Program-made: the position numbers and the translations under genes
Notes under the pieces: generated by a model
The model's input: the letters and a program-made list of their open reading frames with translations, nothing else
The model's database searches: none
Told to the model about the DNA's origin: nothing
Assembly: GCA_028023455.1 (NCBI GenBank)
Contig: JAQFVV010006354.1
Coordinates: 868,001 to 932,000, forward strand
Direction of reading: 5' to 3'
Origin: Epiperipatus broadwayi
Lineage: Eukaryota; Onychophora; Udeonychophora; Euonychophora; Peripatidae
DNA length: 64,000 bases
Shown here: in pieces, positions 1 through 13,898 of the stretch
Numbering within the stretch: the first letter of the stretch is position 1
Layout: every line of letters begins with the position of its first letter

Positions 1-3000
1 TTAAACTAACAAAATGATTCCTGTATTGAATAAAACTAGCATGAAACTATAGAACTAAAGAAGATCACAAGGTGATTAATAAAGATAATAACTTCTGGTC
101 AAACCAGCTTTAAAATTCACACAAACAAAATGTGATGAGTTGAATTTGATATTCAGCAAACTAATAAATAACTAATAATTATATCCTTGGAATGATTATG
201 AAATTAAACTTATAAATGAAATGATAAGTAAATTATGATGTAGATGATTAAATGGATGCTGAAAAGAAGTAATAATTAAATAGTAGAATGAAATAAGTCT
301 AAGAATGAAGGGAAAAGAACAAAGACGTATGAGAATAATGAATGATTAAGGTAATGATAAAAGAAGAGTTAATGAATAGTTAAAATGATAAAGAATAAAA
401 GTTAATGTATGATTAATTAATTATGATAATGAATTAATGTTAAATGAGAATGAATAAATAAAGGAACGTGAACAATGTTGATGATGGAGACAAAAATCTT
501 AGATTATAAACTAATATTGTATTAAATGGTGAGAAGATAAGCTAAATAAAATTAGGGATTCCAAGCTTGACAACCAGAATATTTACCATGAAGTTAAAAC
601 AAGCTATACTTTTTATAACAAAAAAATAATTTATACCTTAAAGTTTGGTTGACTTTCATAAAACAATGAAAGTAATCTATTTTCAAGTCTAATTATAATA
701 AATAACTAGCTATAATATTTACTACAAATTCAAATTCTATCTTGAAACTTAACAACTAATTCTTCTCAGGGTTCAAACACTCAAAAATCATTGTACAAAA
801 TATACTAGGGTCAGTGAGAGGGATTTTACCACTACCCAAATATAATGCACAAGACAGCTCTCAATATAAACTAAAATTAACAACTATATTTAGCAGTTAC
901 ACATAAACTTTATGAACTCAACAACTCTTATAACTTTAATATTTAAGAAATAAAAATAACTTTCTAATAAACAAACACAATAACTTACCAAATTCCTTTC
1001 TCAAATAATTATAAACCATGTGATCAAGATCAACTGATTAAATCAATATTATGTTCATCTTTTAATATATTACTTAAAATAATATGTACTTTAAGTTATT
1101 AACATTTTGATTATTGTGTGATGATGCATTAGATGTACTCTTAAGTGATAGGGCTTAACAAAATTATTTTGGTATATTAACCAATAGTTAATTTTACTAT
1201 ATTGGTCAATGATGATTTCAATATATAATCTTTTGATATGTCGATAGCAATAACAATAATAGTGTGTATGGTGATTAGCAATAAGAATATAGGCCACTAA
1301 ATACATTTTTTTAAACACAACAAGCTTTATTTACAATATTTACAAAATTTATTTCAGACTCATTGTCTGAAATAAAACCAATACACCAAATTAAACTAAG
1401 GGATGGAGAAATACTTGGTATCCCATTGACCATATTCTTAGTCAATACAACCAGCTTATACAATGATATTCAAAGTATCACTTATTACTGTTTAGTCTAT
1501 CTTAAAGAATAAGATAATGAAACCTTATTTAAGCTGAACTCGCACTTACATTACAAAAACAACAGTGTATTGAGGACTTTAGGGTATGCCCAAATTTTAA
1601 ATTTAGAATTCAAAAGTTATAAAGTAGTGCATTATACCAAAGTCATTTCTTTTATCAGAATGTGTTAAGGGCAATTATCATACTCTGCACAATTAATAAT
1701 TGATTAAAATTTGAGATGAATAGGTTTAGTGTATTAAAGTAGGAACAGACATCAAAAATCAAATACACACATGTCACTAAAACATTGCCTATGTCCACAA
1801 CCTAATCATTGAATAGTTAACTGATCTTACCAATCCATTGGCAAATCACTACTTAATGAAGATAAATCCACACTGCCCACATGCATCTCTTGCTCTTACG
1901 TCTATAAGTTCTACAAATACAAGTATGTTTTGGGTTTGGTCTGTCTATAAACTGATGAAGATCCTACACCATCATAAAACACTATTATAATTAGGCAAAC
2001 ACTATAGCTAGATCAGTGTTCCTTAATCTAACATCATCTTATCCTTGCTATTGGATTTTGAAATACTGAACTTCACCATACAGGTAGAAAACTAACTGTC
2101 TAACCTCATGAGGGATTAAACAATAAAAAGAGAGGCTCTATAAAACAACATGATAATTGTATAATAATATGGCTAATTCTAATACCTCTCTATAAGTATG
2201 CAACTGTGAATTTACTCTCATCACAGGAAGATAGAATTCAGACCATGGATATCCTCTTTTGGGATTCATTATACTAACTATGCATTAATTATTACTCAGC
2301 CTCTACCATACTATCCTCTCATACAATAAGCAATGGGTGAGTCTCCATTGACCCATGCTCAATATTAATATTAATCTATTTGATGCCATTCTATGTGGCA
2401 CATCCTATCAGCTAAAAGCTATCACAAATCCTTCTCAATACTATAGCAAGGTAAAACAACACCAACAACAAAAGTGGAAATATAAATATTCCATTTCACA
2501 ATGCAGAAACTATGAATGTATTAATAGACAAACCAAAATATATGTCCATTGAATCATTAATTATTTTAAAATAATCAATTATGCTTTTGTTATAGCAAGT
2601 ACTATGCATGTAAACAATAAAGATCGACCTGCATTTATATTCAAAGTGGACATGTTCATTTCTATGCAAAATTAAGAAATGAAAAAGGTTTAGATTAATT
2701 TTTTTCTTTTATATAAGAAAACTATTTGGTCATTACAGTATATCTTTGACAAAATGTCTGCATGTTCACCCTTTAATAATATACATTGAAATCTGTTTTA
2801 AAATATGAGAGGTAAATCTCTCTCTCTCTCTCTAGATAAATGACATTTAATATTATGTTTTCTCTTAATTGGGAAAATAGCAAAAATGTGTGTAATAATA
2901 AATGTATGTATCTTTATACATTTTTATATCCCTTTGACTAAATATATTTTAGACCATATACCACAATAAACATATATACAAAAAAATTTCCCAAATGACA

Positions 3001-4781
3001 CATGAAGTAAGTATTATAAACTAACATAGCAATAAAAAAAAATAAACGAACACTTTCTCCTATTAGATTTTTGTCCTATTGGTCAAAATTATTTCATCCT
3101 TGTGAGTTAAAATGATAAAAATTGCTATTATGATGAGCAAAAATTCCTGAATAATGCATATATATATATATATTGATTATCCTGTTCAATACTAAAATAA
3201 TAAGACAATATTTAAACACTTTTCCAAAGGCAATAAAAATATCATTTATTGGTTTATGTACTGATGTGAAATTCAAATTCAAACATTTTCAAGTGTAATG
3301 CAATTAAAGAGATTGGTTTATTCACTTTCTATAGATAATTTTTCTTAATAACTTTATAGGTTATTATGATCTTCCAAAACAAACTTTTTAAATACATTTA
3401 TTGATTCAGTTCTTTCCTTCCACGGTAATATATGTAACAACTTTAAGTAATTTGGACATTTTTCAAACATTTTTAAAAAAATCTTATTTATACACATTGC
3501 ACAGAAAAATTTTAAAACTAAATATTTATTTAATTACATTTCCATTGGCAAAATAATAACTGTTCAGCAACACTAAAAAGAATTTATCTCATTATAAATA
3601 TGATATCCTTAACATTTTAATTAATCTGTGATTTTCTATTTTTATCATTACACAAAATTGGCACTAAAGAAAAATTAGCAGATGAGTTTTTATTTCTTAA
3701 GAAATAATAAAGAATAAAATTATTTGCAATTATCTTTTAACTTTATTAAAATTATATGATATAAAAATGACTTTTGAGTTTGTTTATAATATCTTCTGAA
3801 ACTTTTCTTCAAAATTATTTCAAATTATTTTCTTGAAACTACAATTTACAAACAAATGTATTTTCTGGTTTATGTTTAATTAAGAATGGTGTGAAAAACA
3901 AACATTTTTCATCAGCTTTTTTTTTTAAATGTAAACAATTTGTGCGTCATTTTTAAATCTGAGAATTTAAAATTATAAACGAAATAAAAGCAAAAGCTTA
4001 CTTTCTCTTGAATTGTTCTGGGTTTGGAAGTAATCTTTATTGAAGTAAATTATTATCCACATCATTTTCTATTTCTGTTTTTGCAGTATGACTTTCAGGA
4101 ACTATCCAATCGATGGAAAAGTAGTGTTAAAATTATAGCAAGGCTTTTAGATTTTTATTCCATGTTTTTTAAATAACAATATATTATAATCCCATTCAAA
4201 TAGATTCCAAATTTTTCTGATTTTTCATCCTTTTCTTCCTTACTTTATAAGAGTAGAGTTGAAGTCTATTGATTCTAATTCTCTTTTTCTTAATCACCCC
4301 CCCTTACAACTTTGTTTTAACATATATAGTTTTTATTACAAAGCATTGTGGTAACAAATTGACCAATAATCTTAGTGTGAATATATTAATATTACCCCCT
4401 CTAGCTTCATTTTTAATAACTACCCATAAAATCAAGATTGTTTTCAATACACTACAAAAAATATGCTTAAGAATTAACTATAACGATTTATTTTACAAGA
4501 TTTACAAATTTAATTAATTAATTTATTTATTTCAATTGCTATTCAACAATAATAAAATAGCAATATATTTATCTCCCAATTAATAACAATACTTTTAAAT
4601 TATTATTTTATCCCTAATTAAAGCATACAGTGGGTTTGAAATTTCATCTCCACTCAAGCAGATTTCCTAGTGCATCCAAAACAGTCTTTATTGAAAGCCA
4701 CTTGTTAAGATTTTAATGCTAAATATATTATTATGATTTAAAATTTTGGATTATTTAATACAGGGACCTAAATAAAAGGTC

Positions 4782-4783
<2 letters not shown>
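1..4783. other. AT-rich sequence without recognisable gene
   Basis: No coding stretch or mobile element could be supported on either strand. All open frames are short and read as low-complexity Ile/Asn/Lys/Tyr-rich peptides, as expected by chance at this base composition. A short (CT)n run lies at about 2818-2833 and a short TA run near 3161-3172. The sequence could be intronic or intergenic. Confidence 0.7.

Positions 4784-4839
<56 letters not shown>
4784..4839. repeat. (TA)n microsatellite
   Basis: An uninterrupted TA array of about 56 bp. It lies immediately left of the hairpin element at 4858-5030. Many other foldback elements in this window also abut TA arrays. Confidence 0.95.
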
Positions 4840-4841
<2 letters not shown>

Positions 4842-4857
4842 GAGTGTGCCAATATAT

Positions 4858-5030
4858 ATATATAAATAAAATATCCGTTAATTAAAAACAATATTGTAAT
4901 TATAATTGAAATAATATTTTTAACGGTTTATAAACAATTACAAACAATCTTAAAATCTGCAGATTGTTTGTAATTGTTTATAAACCATTAAAAATATTAT
5001 TTCAATTATAATTATATATATATATATTAA
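4858..5030. mobile_element. Hairpin MITE-like element, family D copy 1
   Basis: A strong inverted repeat has arms at about 4890-4956 and 4962-5022 around a tiny loop near 4957-4961; the centre reads through CTGCAG. The outer left end (about 4858-4880, TAAATAAAATATCCGTTAAT) recurs in inverted orientation at about 63279-63302, next to another hairpin, so this is a repeat family and not a chance palindrome. There is no coding capacity. It is bounded by TA-rich sequence on both sides. The family type is not recognised. Confidence 0.6.
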
Positions 5031-5203
5031 CAGATAAACTATGTTTTCATAGTATTATTTTTAGGAGATTAGATTCCATGTAGTAAATAAAATAACTAAA
5101 TAGCTGATGTTTCAGTAGAATAACAAGGTATTTTCCTCAAAGATTCTACTTGCTCTAATCATAAGAATGCTGCGTAAGATTTAAAATTGTTATTTTTTTT
5201 ACA

Positions 5204-5587
5204 GTTTTCTCCACATACTCAAATTCTATTGGTTTAGAAGTTTTAAAAAAATATATTTTATTTTCCAATAGCTTTCTCGAAATATTGTTTATTTTCTTCA
5301 ATTGTCACTTCTCATTTATGCTCTTGGGCCTTGTAAAAGTTCTACAGCTTCCCATAGCTGTCTCTCATCATACCATGAAATCAATTTTAATAAAACACAT
5401 ATTCTGACAAAAAATGTACAATGTGACTAGAGATTGCTAAGAGAAGCTATAGAGATTTTTAAAAGTCCCAAGAGCATAAATGAAAAATATGAATTGAAGA
5501 AAATTAATAATGTTTTGGAAAAATCTATTGGAAAATAAAATGTTTTTAATAATTTCTCAACTATAAAATTTGAGTATGAGGAGAAAA
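5204..5587. repeat. Inverted repeat with ~130-bp arms
   Basis: The left arm (about 5204-5335) is the imperfect reverse complement of 5461-5587. The two share TTCTCCACATACTCAAA at the outer edge and ATGCTCTTGGG at the inner edge. The spacer of about 125 bp holds no recognised sequence. To the right (5590-6560) the plus strand has several semi-open segments that could be a decayed coding region, but I recognise no domain. It may be a foldback transposon or a partial inverted duplication of a dead element. Confidence 0.6.
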
Positions 5588-8500
5588 TAATGAAAAGGAA
5601 AAATACTGATTTGATTTGAGAAAGAAGTTCTGAAAAAAGTACTTGCTATTGTACTGAAATGTCAGATACTTATTTATTTATTTAGTACATGAAATACCCC
5701 CAAAATTATTATATATGCAAGTTTATATGATAAAGGTGAAATTCCTATTCATAAAAGTTATATTGTCTGCATATGTCAAAAAATAAAATAAGGATCAAAT
5801 GTATAAGGAAATGACAAAAGTTTTAAAAGTATCCCTAATACAAATCTATTGCCAATAAAATTTTTTTTTCAATTTATTAAAGAAAGTGGAAATTAACCAA
5901 ATAATTTTTAGGAAAGAGGACAGAGACATCGATTTGTTTTAGCTGATTATAAAATTATTAGATAAAAAAATATTTTTAACAAAATTGCTAAACTACAACT
6001 TAATAAACAAAGATAATTTGTTTCAAAAATCTTTAACTAATATGCCAATAAAATATATTATTATATCAGGAATATCATAAATTATATCTTTAGGCAAGAA
6101 ATGCAACCGCAACAGACATTTGCAAGTATAATTCTATACTAAAAATGATCATCTGTCTTTTAATTATGAATTTGGAATAAGAGCTATTATAATAAATAAT
6201 TGTCAAAAATCTTATTTAAAAATAAAACTTAGGATATGAAGCCATAACCATTAAATCACCTTTTCATTTTGCTGATGCTATTAAAAGTTTTAATTTGTCT
6301 CCTGACACAATATGTCTTCATTGGATATATAAACAGCTTCTTTAATAAAAAATCTTCTATTGATAATATCAGAAAAATATTATAATGGAAACAAATGACA
6401 CTCTATAATTAACTTTATTACTGAGATTTAATAACAATTAGATTCTGAAGTGCTGCCTATAATCAGGAGAATTTTTTTAGTTGCGTTGTTGAACTTGCTT
6501 GAATTTACGACTTGTTACTAGGTTAGAAAGTATTAGCAACTTTTTTATATGAAACTCTTTTCCAGGCTTAATATATATAGATTATAAATATGATGTGCTG
6601 ACATTTGATTCAATCAATCAAACATATACGATTGAAATTTCAAAAATAATTTAAAACAATTTAAAGAAGAATAAGTGGACAAAATGGGCAAACCAAAAAA
6701 TTTAAATATATAGACTTAAAACTTGAAATAAATTGAAGCAAGTTCAAATTATAAAATGTCTGTATGACAGATCAGTATTAGCGGAGCTTATCAATAAAAA
6801 AATATTATTGCGAAAATTTATAAATTGTCTGATCTTATAGCGTTTTTAAAAAGAAATTCTAAACTATGTATTGTAAACTTAATAAAAAAATAGAAATTGA
6901 TAATATATATATATAACATTAATAACGATGAGAACTCTAGAAAGTGCATCTTTCTTATGTGTTCTGAATTATTGATAAATCCATGCCCCGTCCGATTTTA
7001 TTTACAGTGGTAAGGTGGTATAGACTCTAAGGTATTAGGACCATCGATCATGGATAAGCTTTAAATTTAAGTAGATCTGTAAATAATGTAAAGACATAAA
7101 ATACATAATAGACAAGCTAGTGTAATATTTAAAATTAAATGCTCACAAATTTTTGATTTGTTAAATATGTCAGTGAGACAAAAACCAAATTGATAACAAG
7201 AGTATCATCTCTACAAATATAATACATTTTAGTTTGTTAGTGATTGCACTCTATTTTCTGATTGTAAGATGAAAATAAACCAGAGTCAGCGAGCATTTTA
7301 ACACAAAGAGAAATTATGTTTAAATCTCCCAGTTGCAAGGAAAAAGATATATCACCCCTTACCCCAATTAAAGAGCTGCAAGTAAAGTGGTGAAAAATAC
7401 GTTTAAGAAAAGTAAGAATTTCTGAATGGCTGTGAATATATTTCAACTTTTATTTTAGCAATAGAGTATAATAGAATCTGTATACATACTTCTACAGTTT
7501 AATTTGCTCCAAAATTCGAATATTTAAATATTCATCATATAGAATAATTGCTATTGTATAATAAAGCGGAATTCAACAAATAACATTGTAATGTTCATTT
7601 TTACCTCCTATAGTCATCAAAATATTTATTTATAAATTCCAAGAGGAACTAAAAAATCTATATATTTATCATGATAAAATGCTACCAAAGATCTCTGAAA
7701 AACACATGACGTCAATGTTACTTGTGAAGAAGAGAACACACACACACAGATTTGATTAAGATTGTATTCTAATAAATATGAAGCAATCTTTAACTGTATT
7801 GAAATAAACAAATATTGTATTTTCTAATTTGCATCTGTAAAGCGATTTAAATATTTGAGGCAAAAATGTTTTAAATTTAATTTAAAATTATAACAATTTA
7901 TCAATGTGGAATTCATAAAAACAATTTCGCAATCCAGATGTTATCTGTGACAGTTTTTTTATTATTAAATTTTCTTTGTGAAGAAATATTTTTCATTGCA
8001 TTTTTTTTTTTTTTTTTAAAAAATAAAATTAATAGTTATGCAAAACTTCCTACAGAAAAAAGTTTATTCTGACAGATAGGACTGGTTATTGCAACAATTA
8101 ATGATTTTTAAACCAACTTTTTGAATAAATATGATACAAAAAAAAAACCCTCCATCTTTTACCCAGACCATCTATATAAAACCATTCTCTTGAATTTAAG
8201 TTGAATACTGATTTTAAAACAACATCTGCAACTAAAAGTTGATTGCTATTAAAATTATTTCTTAGCATATTGTTAATAATATTGTCAAGATGAAATATTA
8301 TTCAAATTACCTTCATAGCCTGCTGTTGTTATCTTTCTATTAATTTCAAAGGCCATGCCTGTAAGTAAACTTTTGTAAATAGAAAATAAATTGGATGGTC
8401 AGTACAAATGCTTTCAATAAAAGAATCCATCACTTTGATTAGAAATATATTAGAAAATATGTTTCTATTGTTAATTGAATACTTTCATACATCTTGAAGG

Positions 8501-9202
8501 AGTCCAATATTAGAATCAACTGGTAATCTTATGTAACTAATATGGATGGTATTGTAGAGCACTTTTTACTTCTAACTTCAACTTCATTTCATATTATAAT
8601 AATAATTACTAAACAGCTATTATATCAAATCACCAAAAAGTGCCTGAACATTTTTTTTGACAAGCCTCCTGTACCTTATTGTTAATAAACACTTTAATTT
8701 TGTTTATAATCATAATTTCCTAAATAATTGAATGAAATTAAATAAATTGTTTACAAAAGTATATACATATTTTAAGAATTTATGTTTTTTACCTAATTAT
8801 AAATAATTCAATGTGAATTTTGGAATTTTTAACACTACAAAATAACATCTTTCAATTTACATTTGATAATATGGAATTATATAAAGCAAACTTAATTTTG
8901 CATAGTAACACTTTTGCTATTAACAAATAATGAAGTATTCTGTAGTATTTAAAATTATATTTTGAATCCAATAGTATATATAATCACACTTTAAAAAATT
9001 AAATAGATATTTGCAGATAGGTAAGTTTTTTGTTGCAATTGTTTTCTATTAATTTGAAGTTTATACAATCTGAAAAGTTTTAATAGCAATCAATATCTTC
9101 TTCCATTTTCTCAAGGTAATATTTTAATCTCTTTCAGCAGAAGTGATTTGCAGTCCTGATCCAGCACAAAATCACCTTGTAATATATATATATATTAACA
9201 GT
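5588..9202. other. AT-rich sequence, no supported gene
   Basis: There is no recognisable domain, RNA or repeat family. The plus strand between about 5590 and 6560 has fewer stops than its surroundings in shifting frames and could be an unidentified element fossil; I could not name it. A poly-T run lies near 8001-8017 and short TA runs near 6903-6914 and 9182-9195. Confidence 0.5.
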
Positions 9203-11020
9203 CACTGCAAGGACTCTTAATGTATCCGCACTACAAGGGCGCCATCTAGGCATTTGAACCTAGAAAAATTTAGATAGTAGGCAGATATGTAAGTTAAGAT
9301 TAAAATATATATATATATATTATTCTGACCAATTGCCCAATGTCACTAGCTCATAGAGTAGCAGAGATTTAAACATTTTTATAAGTTTTAATAGATTTAT
9401 ATTCTCAAAATATATTAATATTTAAAACAATAAAATAAAAGAAGCCACTGCCAGTAATTAACACACAAATAGATTTTATTAACACACATTTAAAATTGAG
9501 GAATAAATTTATTCTTATATTTTAACATTAATTTTTTAAAATTTAAATTACTATTTTAAATAGACCGCACAGATGGACATTTTATATTTTACTTTAGCAT
9601 GTCGAGGATAGATAGGCTACATAGATTTTTTCCACTTAAAAACTTATCAAAACATTCATTCAATCTCAGACTAAAAGTTTATAGCCAACCCAATGTCAGC
9701 TTCCAGATATATATTTGCAACCAATGTAATATGAAGATGCTAGCATAAAACCATGCCGACAGGAATGTGCATCTGACAGTGTGATGTTATTTGAAGGAAA
9801 TGATCCATGTCCAGAACAGGAAAGTGCATCTGTCTGACTAAGGAATCATGTATATAATTTTTTTAAAGAATGCTACATATGGGGGAGAGCGGTCTTTCTG
9901 CTGACTTATAAATCCCTGTCCATAGAGCTAGAAGGGGTTAATGGCACAGGAAATACGTCTGTGACCATTTCAACCATATGACTGCCTCTTTGGGGTCATG
10001 CATTCAGTTGGGCATGTTGCCCTGTATGCTAAACATGCTTCACATTACATTAATATAAACATCCATACATCCCTCCACAAGCATTGTCCTAACTATGAAA
10101 CAAATAGCCTGAAATTAACCCCTTAAAATAAACATAAACGAATTTAAACATAGTTATTAATTTTTATCCATGCAGCTATCCATATCCAACTTTGTAGTTA
10201 ATACATTTTATTAAAATATAACACACACACAAAAAAGAAATGAAAATGATTTAATTCATTGCAATTTTAGAAAAGTTCTTATTAGATAGACACAAGAGTT
10301 CATAGTTTATGGATTGAGTAGATTTAGATGTCCATCTTCATGATCACTTTTGTAGATTTTGTCCTTCTTTGAAACAAAACCTCTACTTGCCATTCATTTG
10401 GTCAGGAACTATCATCCAGAAGCCTCAGCTGGTTATCCGGAAAATTAAATTTATTGCAGACTTCCACATCATGAAAATCTGCAATATAGCTAGTTATAAG
10501 GATATATTCATAGCTCTCAGCTCCTTATTATCATAATCCTTTGGCTTTTATATTTTTATTAGTCTCTTATCATCCAATCTTTGGATTCAACAGCAAGATG
10601 TCACTAATCCTTTCGTGTTTCAGTTATGGTCTGTGCTGTCATTTTCATGCTTGCATTGGTCATTTAATTTCTTTGTATTCTCTTACTATTTAATTTATTT
10701 TAAGTGCCTCAAGGGTTATTTTGCTTTCAAACAATCATTTAATTAATAAAACAGACATTTCCATTTTCTAAGATTATAGAAATCAACATTATTTCTATTT
10801 TTAAAATATCAATCTTTATATTTTTACCTTTTTACAAAAAAAAAATACTTTCAAATACTTTTCTTAAAATAGTTTATGTTTTCCATCTGCGCGACAAATA
10901 TATATTCAACAACTTTTAATCTTCAGTTTTTAAGTTTTTTTCTTTTTAATAAATCAATTTTTATTTATGATCTTTTTATTTTCATTTTAAAATAATGTAA
11001 TGGCATATATTCCGTTACAT
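9203..11020 (+). mobile_element. Family A interspersed repeat, copy 1
   Basis: About 1.8 kb that recurs, with high identity by eye, as a direct copy at 11762-13634 and, more diverged, in two copies at 57.1-60.2 kb. The left edge reads CACTGCAAGGACTCTTAAT and includes the relatively GC-rich block ACAAGGGCGCCATCTAGGC. The right edge has the short inverted motif GTAATGG...CCGTTAC. No intact coding frame is present. Compared with copy 2 it lacks about 95 bp (at 10243) but retains about 40 bp near 10590-10640 that copy 2 lost. It is probably a non-autonomous or dead transposon of unknown class; strand is assigned arbitrarily to match copy 2. Confidence 0.75.
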
Positions 11021-11761
11021 ATCAGTAAACTTCCTCAAAAAACAAAAACATAAAAAAAAAAAAGAATTTACTTAGTGTTAGTAATGACGTACATAAAAAA
11101 AAAAAAAGAATTTACTTAGTGTTAGTAATGACATTACACAAATTGATTATATTAAATTTTTTTAAAAAAAAAGACAAAACTTTGGTTATTAATTAAAAGA
11201 CATAACTTTGGTTAGTAATTACAAGCAAAAAAAAATGCTGACTATTGTTTCCTTTTTACCCCAGCTGAGATTACACCTCCTCCCTCAAGAGTTCCCTTTT
11301 CCCTACATTTCATTATTAACTTCGGCAAGTCAAAGAAGTTACGTGATTTTAGACTTTTTTTTTTAAATTAAATTATGATTTATTTTAATTATTACATTTT
11401 ATTCCTTGCATTTATTTCTACATATGCACAATTTTCTTACTGGCAGTACTTTTTACACAAAATTCAAGTTTATAACTTTATATAATACAAAAAATATATT
11501 CTGATTTCAGGAAAAAAATATTACTGGCTTAATTTTCAAGGTACTCATGGTTTATTAAACATCGAACTATAACATTACATTAATACAAACATATATATAT
11601 ACTCATTCTTAAAGAAAATATTACTGGCTTCATTTTCACAATACTCATGGTTTATACTCATTTTTAAAGAAAAATCTTATTGGCATGATTTATTTTTAAA
11701 ATTCTCAGGGCACTCGTGGTTTATTAATGATCATGCCACATTGGGAGACCACTTTAATGAT
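11021..11761. repeat. Spacer with three local tandem duplications
   Basis: This interval separates the two direct family A copies. It holds a 44-bp tandem duplication (about 11046-11131; each unit ends in GAATTTACTTAGTGTTAGTA), a 26-bp tandem duplication (about 11171-11222, around AACTTTGGTTA), and three degenerate copies of a motif ending CTCATGGTTTAT or CTCGTGGTTTAT (about 11515-11725). There is no coding sequence. The local duplications look like replication slippage or an old minisatellite. Confidence 0.7.
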
Positions 11762-13634
11762 CACTGCAAGGACTCTTAATTTATCCACACTACAAGGGCG
11801 CCATCTAGGCATTTGAACCTAGAAAAATTTAGATAGTAGGCAGATACGTAAGTTAAGATTCAAAAAAAAAATTTATATATATTATTCTGACCATTTGCCC
11901 AATGTCACTAACTCATAGAGTAGCAGAGATTTAAACATTTTTATAAGTTTTAATAGATTAATATTCTCAAAATATATTAATATTTAAAACAATAAAATAA
12001 AAGAAGCCACTGCCAGTAATTAACACACGAATAGATTTTATTAACACACATCTAAAATTGAGGAATAAATTTATTCTTATATTTTAACATTAATTTTTTA
12101 AAATTTAAATTACTATTTTAAATAGACCACACAGATGGACATTTTATATTTTACTTTAGCATGTCGAGTATAGATAGGCTACATAGATTTTTTCCACTTA
12201 AAAACTTATCAAAACATTCATTCAATCTCAGACTAAAAGTTCATAGCCAACCCAATGTCAGCTTCCAGATATATATTTGCAACCAATGTAATATGAAGAT
12301 GCTAGCATAAAACCATGCCGACAGGAATGTGCATCTGACAGTGTGATATTATTTGAAGGAAATGATCCATGTCCAGAACAGAAAAGTGCATCTGTCTGAC
12401 TAAGGAATCATGTATATAATTTTTTTAAAGAATGCTACATATGGGGGAGAGCGGTCTTTCTGCCGACTTATAAATCCCCGTCCATAGAGCTAGAAAGGGT
12501 TAATGGTCCAAGAAATACATCTGTGACCATTTCAACAATATGACTGCCTCTTTGGGGTCATGAATTCAGTTGGGCATGTTGCCCTGTATGCTAAACACGC
12601 TTCACATTACATTAATATAAACACCCATATATCCCTCCACAAGCATTGTCCTAACTATGAAACAAATAGCCTGAAATTAACCCCTTAAAATAAACATAAA
12701 TGAATTTAAACATAGTTATTAATTTTTATCCATGCAGCTATCCATATCCAACTTTATATTTAATACATTTTAGTTAAAACATAACACACACACACACACA
12801 CAAAAGAAATGGAAAAGATTGCTTAAACATCTGCATAAAAAATATTAATAATTGAATTTGCATTCTTTAATTCAGATAAGAGTTCTTATTTTCAGCTATT
12901 AATTCATTGCAATTTTAGAAAAGTTCTTATTAGATAGACACAAGAGTTCATACTTTAATGATTGAGTAGATTTAGAAGTCCATTTTGTGATCACTTTTGT
13001 AGATTTTGTCCTTCTTTGAAATGAAACCACTATTTGCCATTCATTTGGTCAGGAACTGTCATCCAGAGGCCTCAGCTGGTTGTCTGGAAAATTAAATTTA
13101 TTGCAGACTTTCACATCGTGAAAATCTGCAATATAGCTAGTTATAACGATATATTCATAGTCAGCTCTCAGCTCCCTATTATCATAATCCTTTGGCTTTT
13201 AGATTTTTATTACTCTCTTATCATCCAATCTTTGGATTCAACCGGCATGCTGTCATTTTCGTGCTTGCATTGGTCATTTAATTTCTTTGTATTCTCTTAC
13301 CATTTAATTTATTTTAAGTGCCTCAAGGGTTAGTTTGCTTTCGAACAATCATTTAATTAATAAAACAATCATTTCCATTTTCTAAGATTATAGAAATCAA
13401 CATTATTTCTATTTTTAAAATATCAATCTTTATATTTTTACTTTTTTACAAAAAAAAAATACTTTCAAATACTTTTTCTTAAAATAGTTTAAGTTTTCCA
13501 TCTGCGCAACAATATATATATTCAACAACTTTTAATTTTCAGTTTTTAAGTTTTTTTCTTTTTAATAAATCAATTTTTATTTAAGATCTTTTTATTTTCA
13601 TTTTAAAATAATGTAACAGCATATATTCCATTAC
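11762..13634 (+). mobile_element. Family A interspersed repeat, copy 2
   Basis: A direct copy of 9203-11020, with long stretches nearly identical, offset by about 2.56 kb. It keeps about 95 bp (12818-12912) absent from copy 1 and partly present in the copy at 59.46 kb (CAGATAAGAGTTC), so that segment is ancestral. It lacks about 40 bp present in copy 1. An (AC)n run at 12783-12802 is expanded relative to copy 1. The long open frame at 13034-13333 is not shared in an intact form by other copies, and I do not treat it as a gene. The right end is followed at once by the family C element at 13664. Confidence 0.75.
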
Positions 13635-13663
13635 AATATATATATATGAAAAACAAAAAAACA

Positions 13664-13898
13664 CAAGTTAAAAAACTTGCTAATGCTTGTATTTATGATA
13701 ACAGATGGCATTCTACCAAAAACACCGTCAAGCATAGTTTTCTGTTTACATAAATGTCAGAGCGAGCATTCACTATCTCTAACTTTAATTCCACTTTCAA
13801 GATTTCAAGCTAGAGATAGTGAATGCTCGCTCTGACGTTTATGTAAACAGAAAACTACGCTTGACGGTGTTTTTGGTAGAACGCCATCTGTTATCATA
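13664..13898. mobile_element. Palindromic MITE, family C copy 1
   Basis: A near-perfect foldback: the left arm (about 13694-13783) matches the reverse complement of 13812-13898, with a loop of about 28 bp. The terminal sequence TGATAACAGATGGCATTCTA is repeated inverted at the right end. A 30-bp leader (CAAGTTAAAAAACTTGCTAA...) precedes the left arm and recurs at 35115 and, diverged, at 39813. TA dinucleotides flank the element. There is no coding capacity. It is most like a Tc1/mariner-type or foldback MITE, but the superfamily is not proven. Confidence 0.8.

Noticed and set aside
13034-13333. 99-codon plus-strand open frame
   Set aside because: It lies within family A copy 2; the equivalent stretch of copy 1 at 10.4-10.7 kb has different indels and does not keep the frame.
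9203-13634. Possible CRISPR-like or satellite array from the repeated blocks
   Set aside because: The repeats are two long dispersed copies with an unrelated spacer, not short regular units; the window is eukaryotic.
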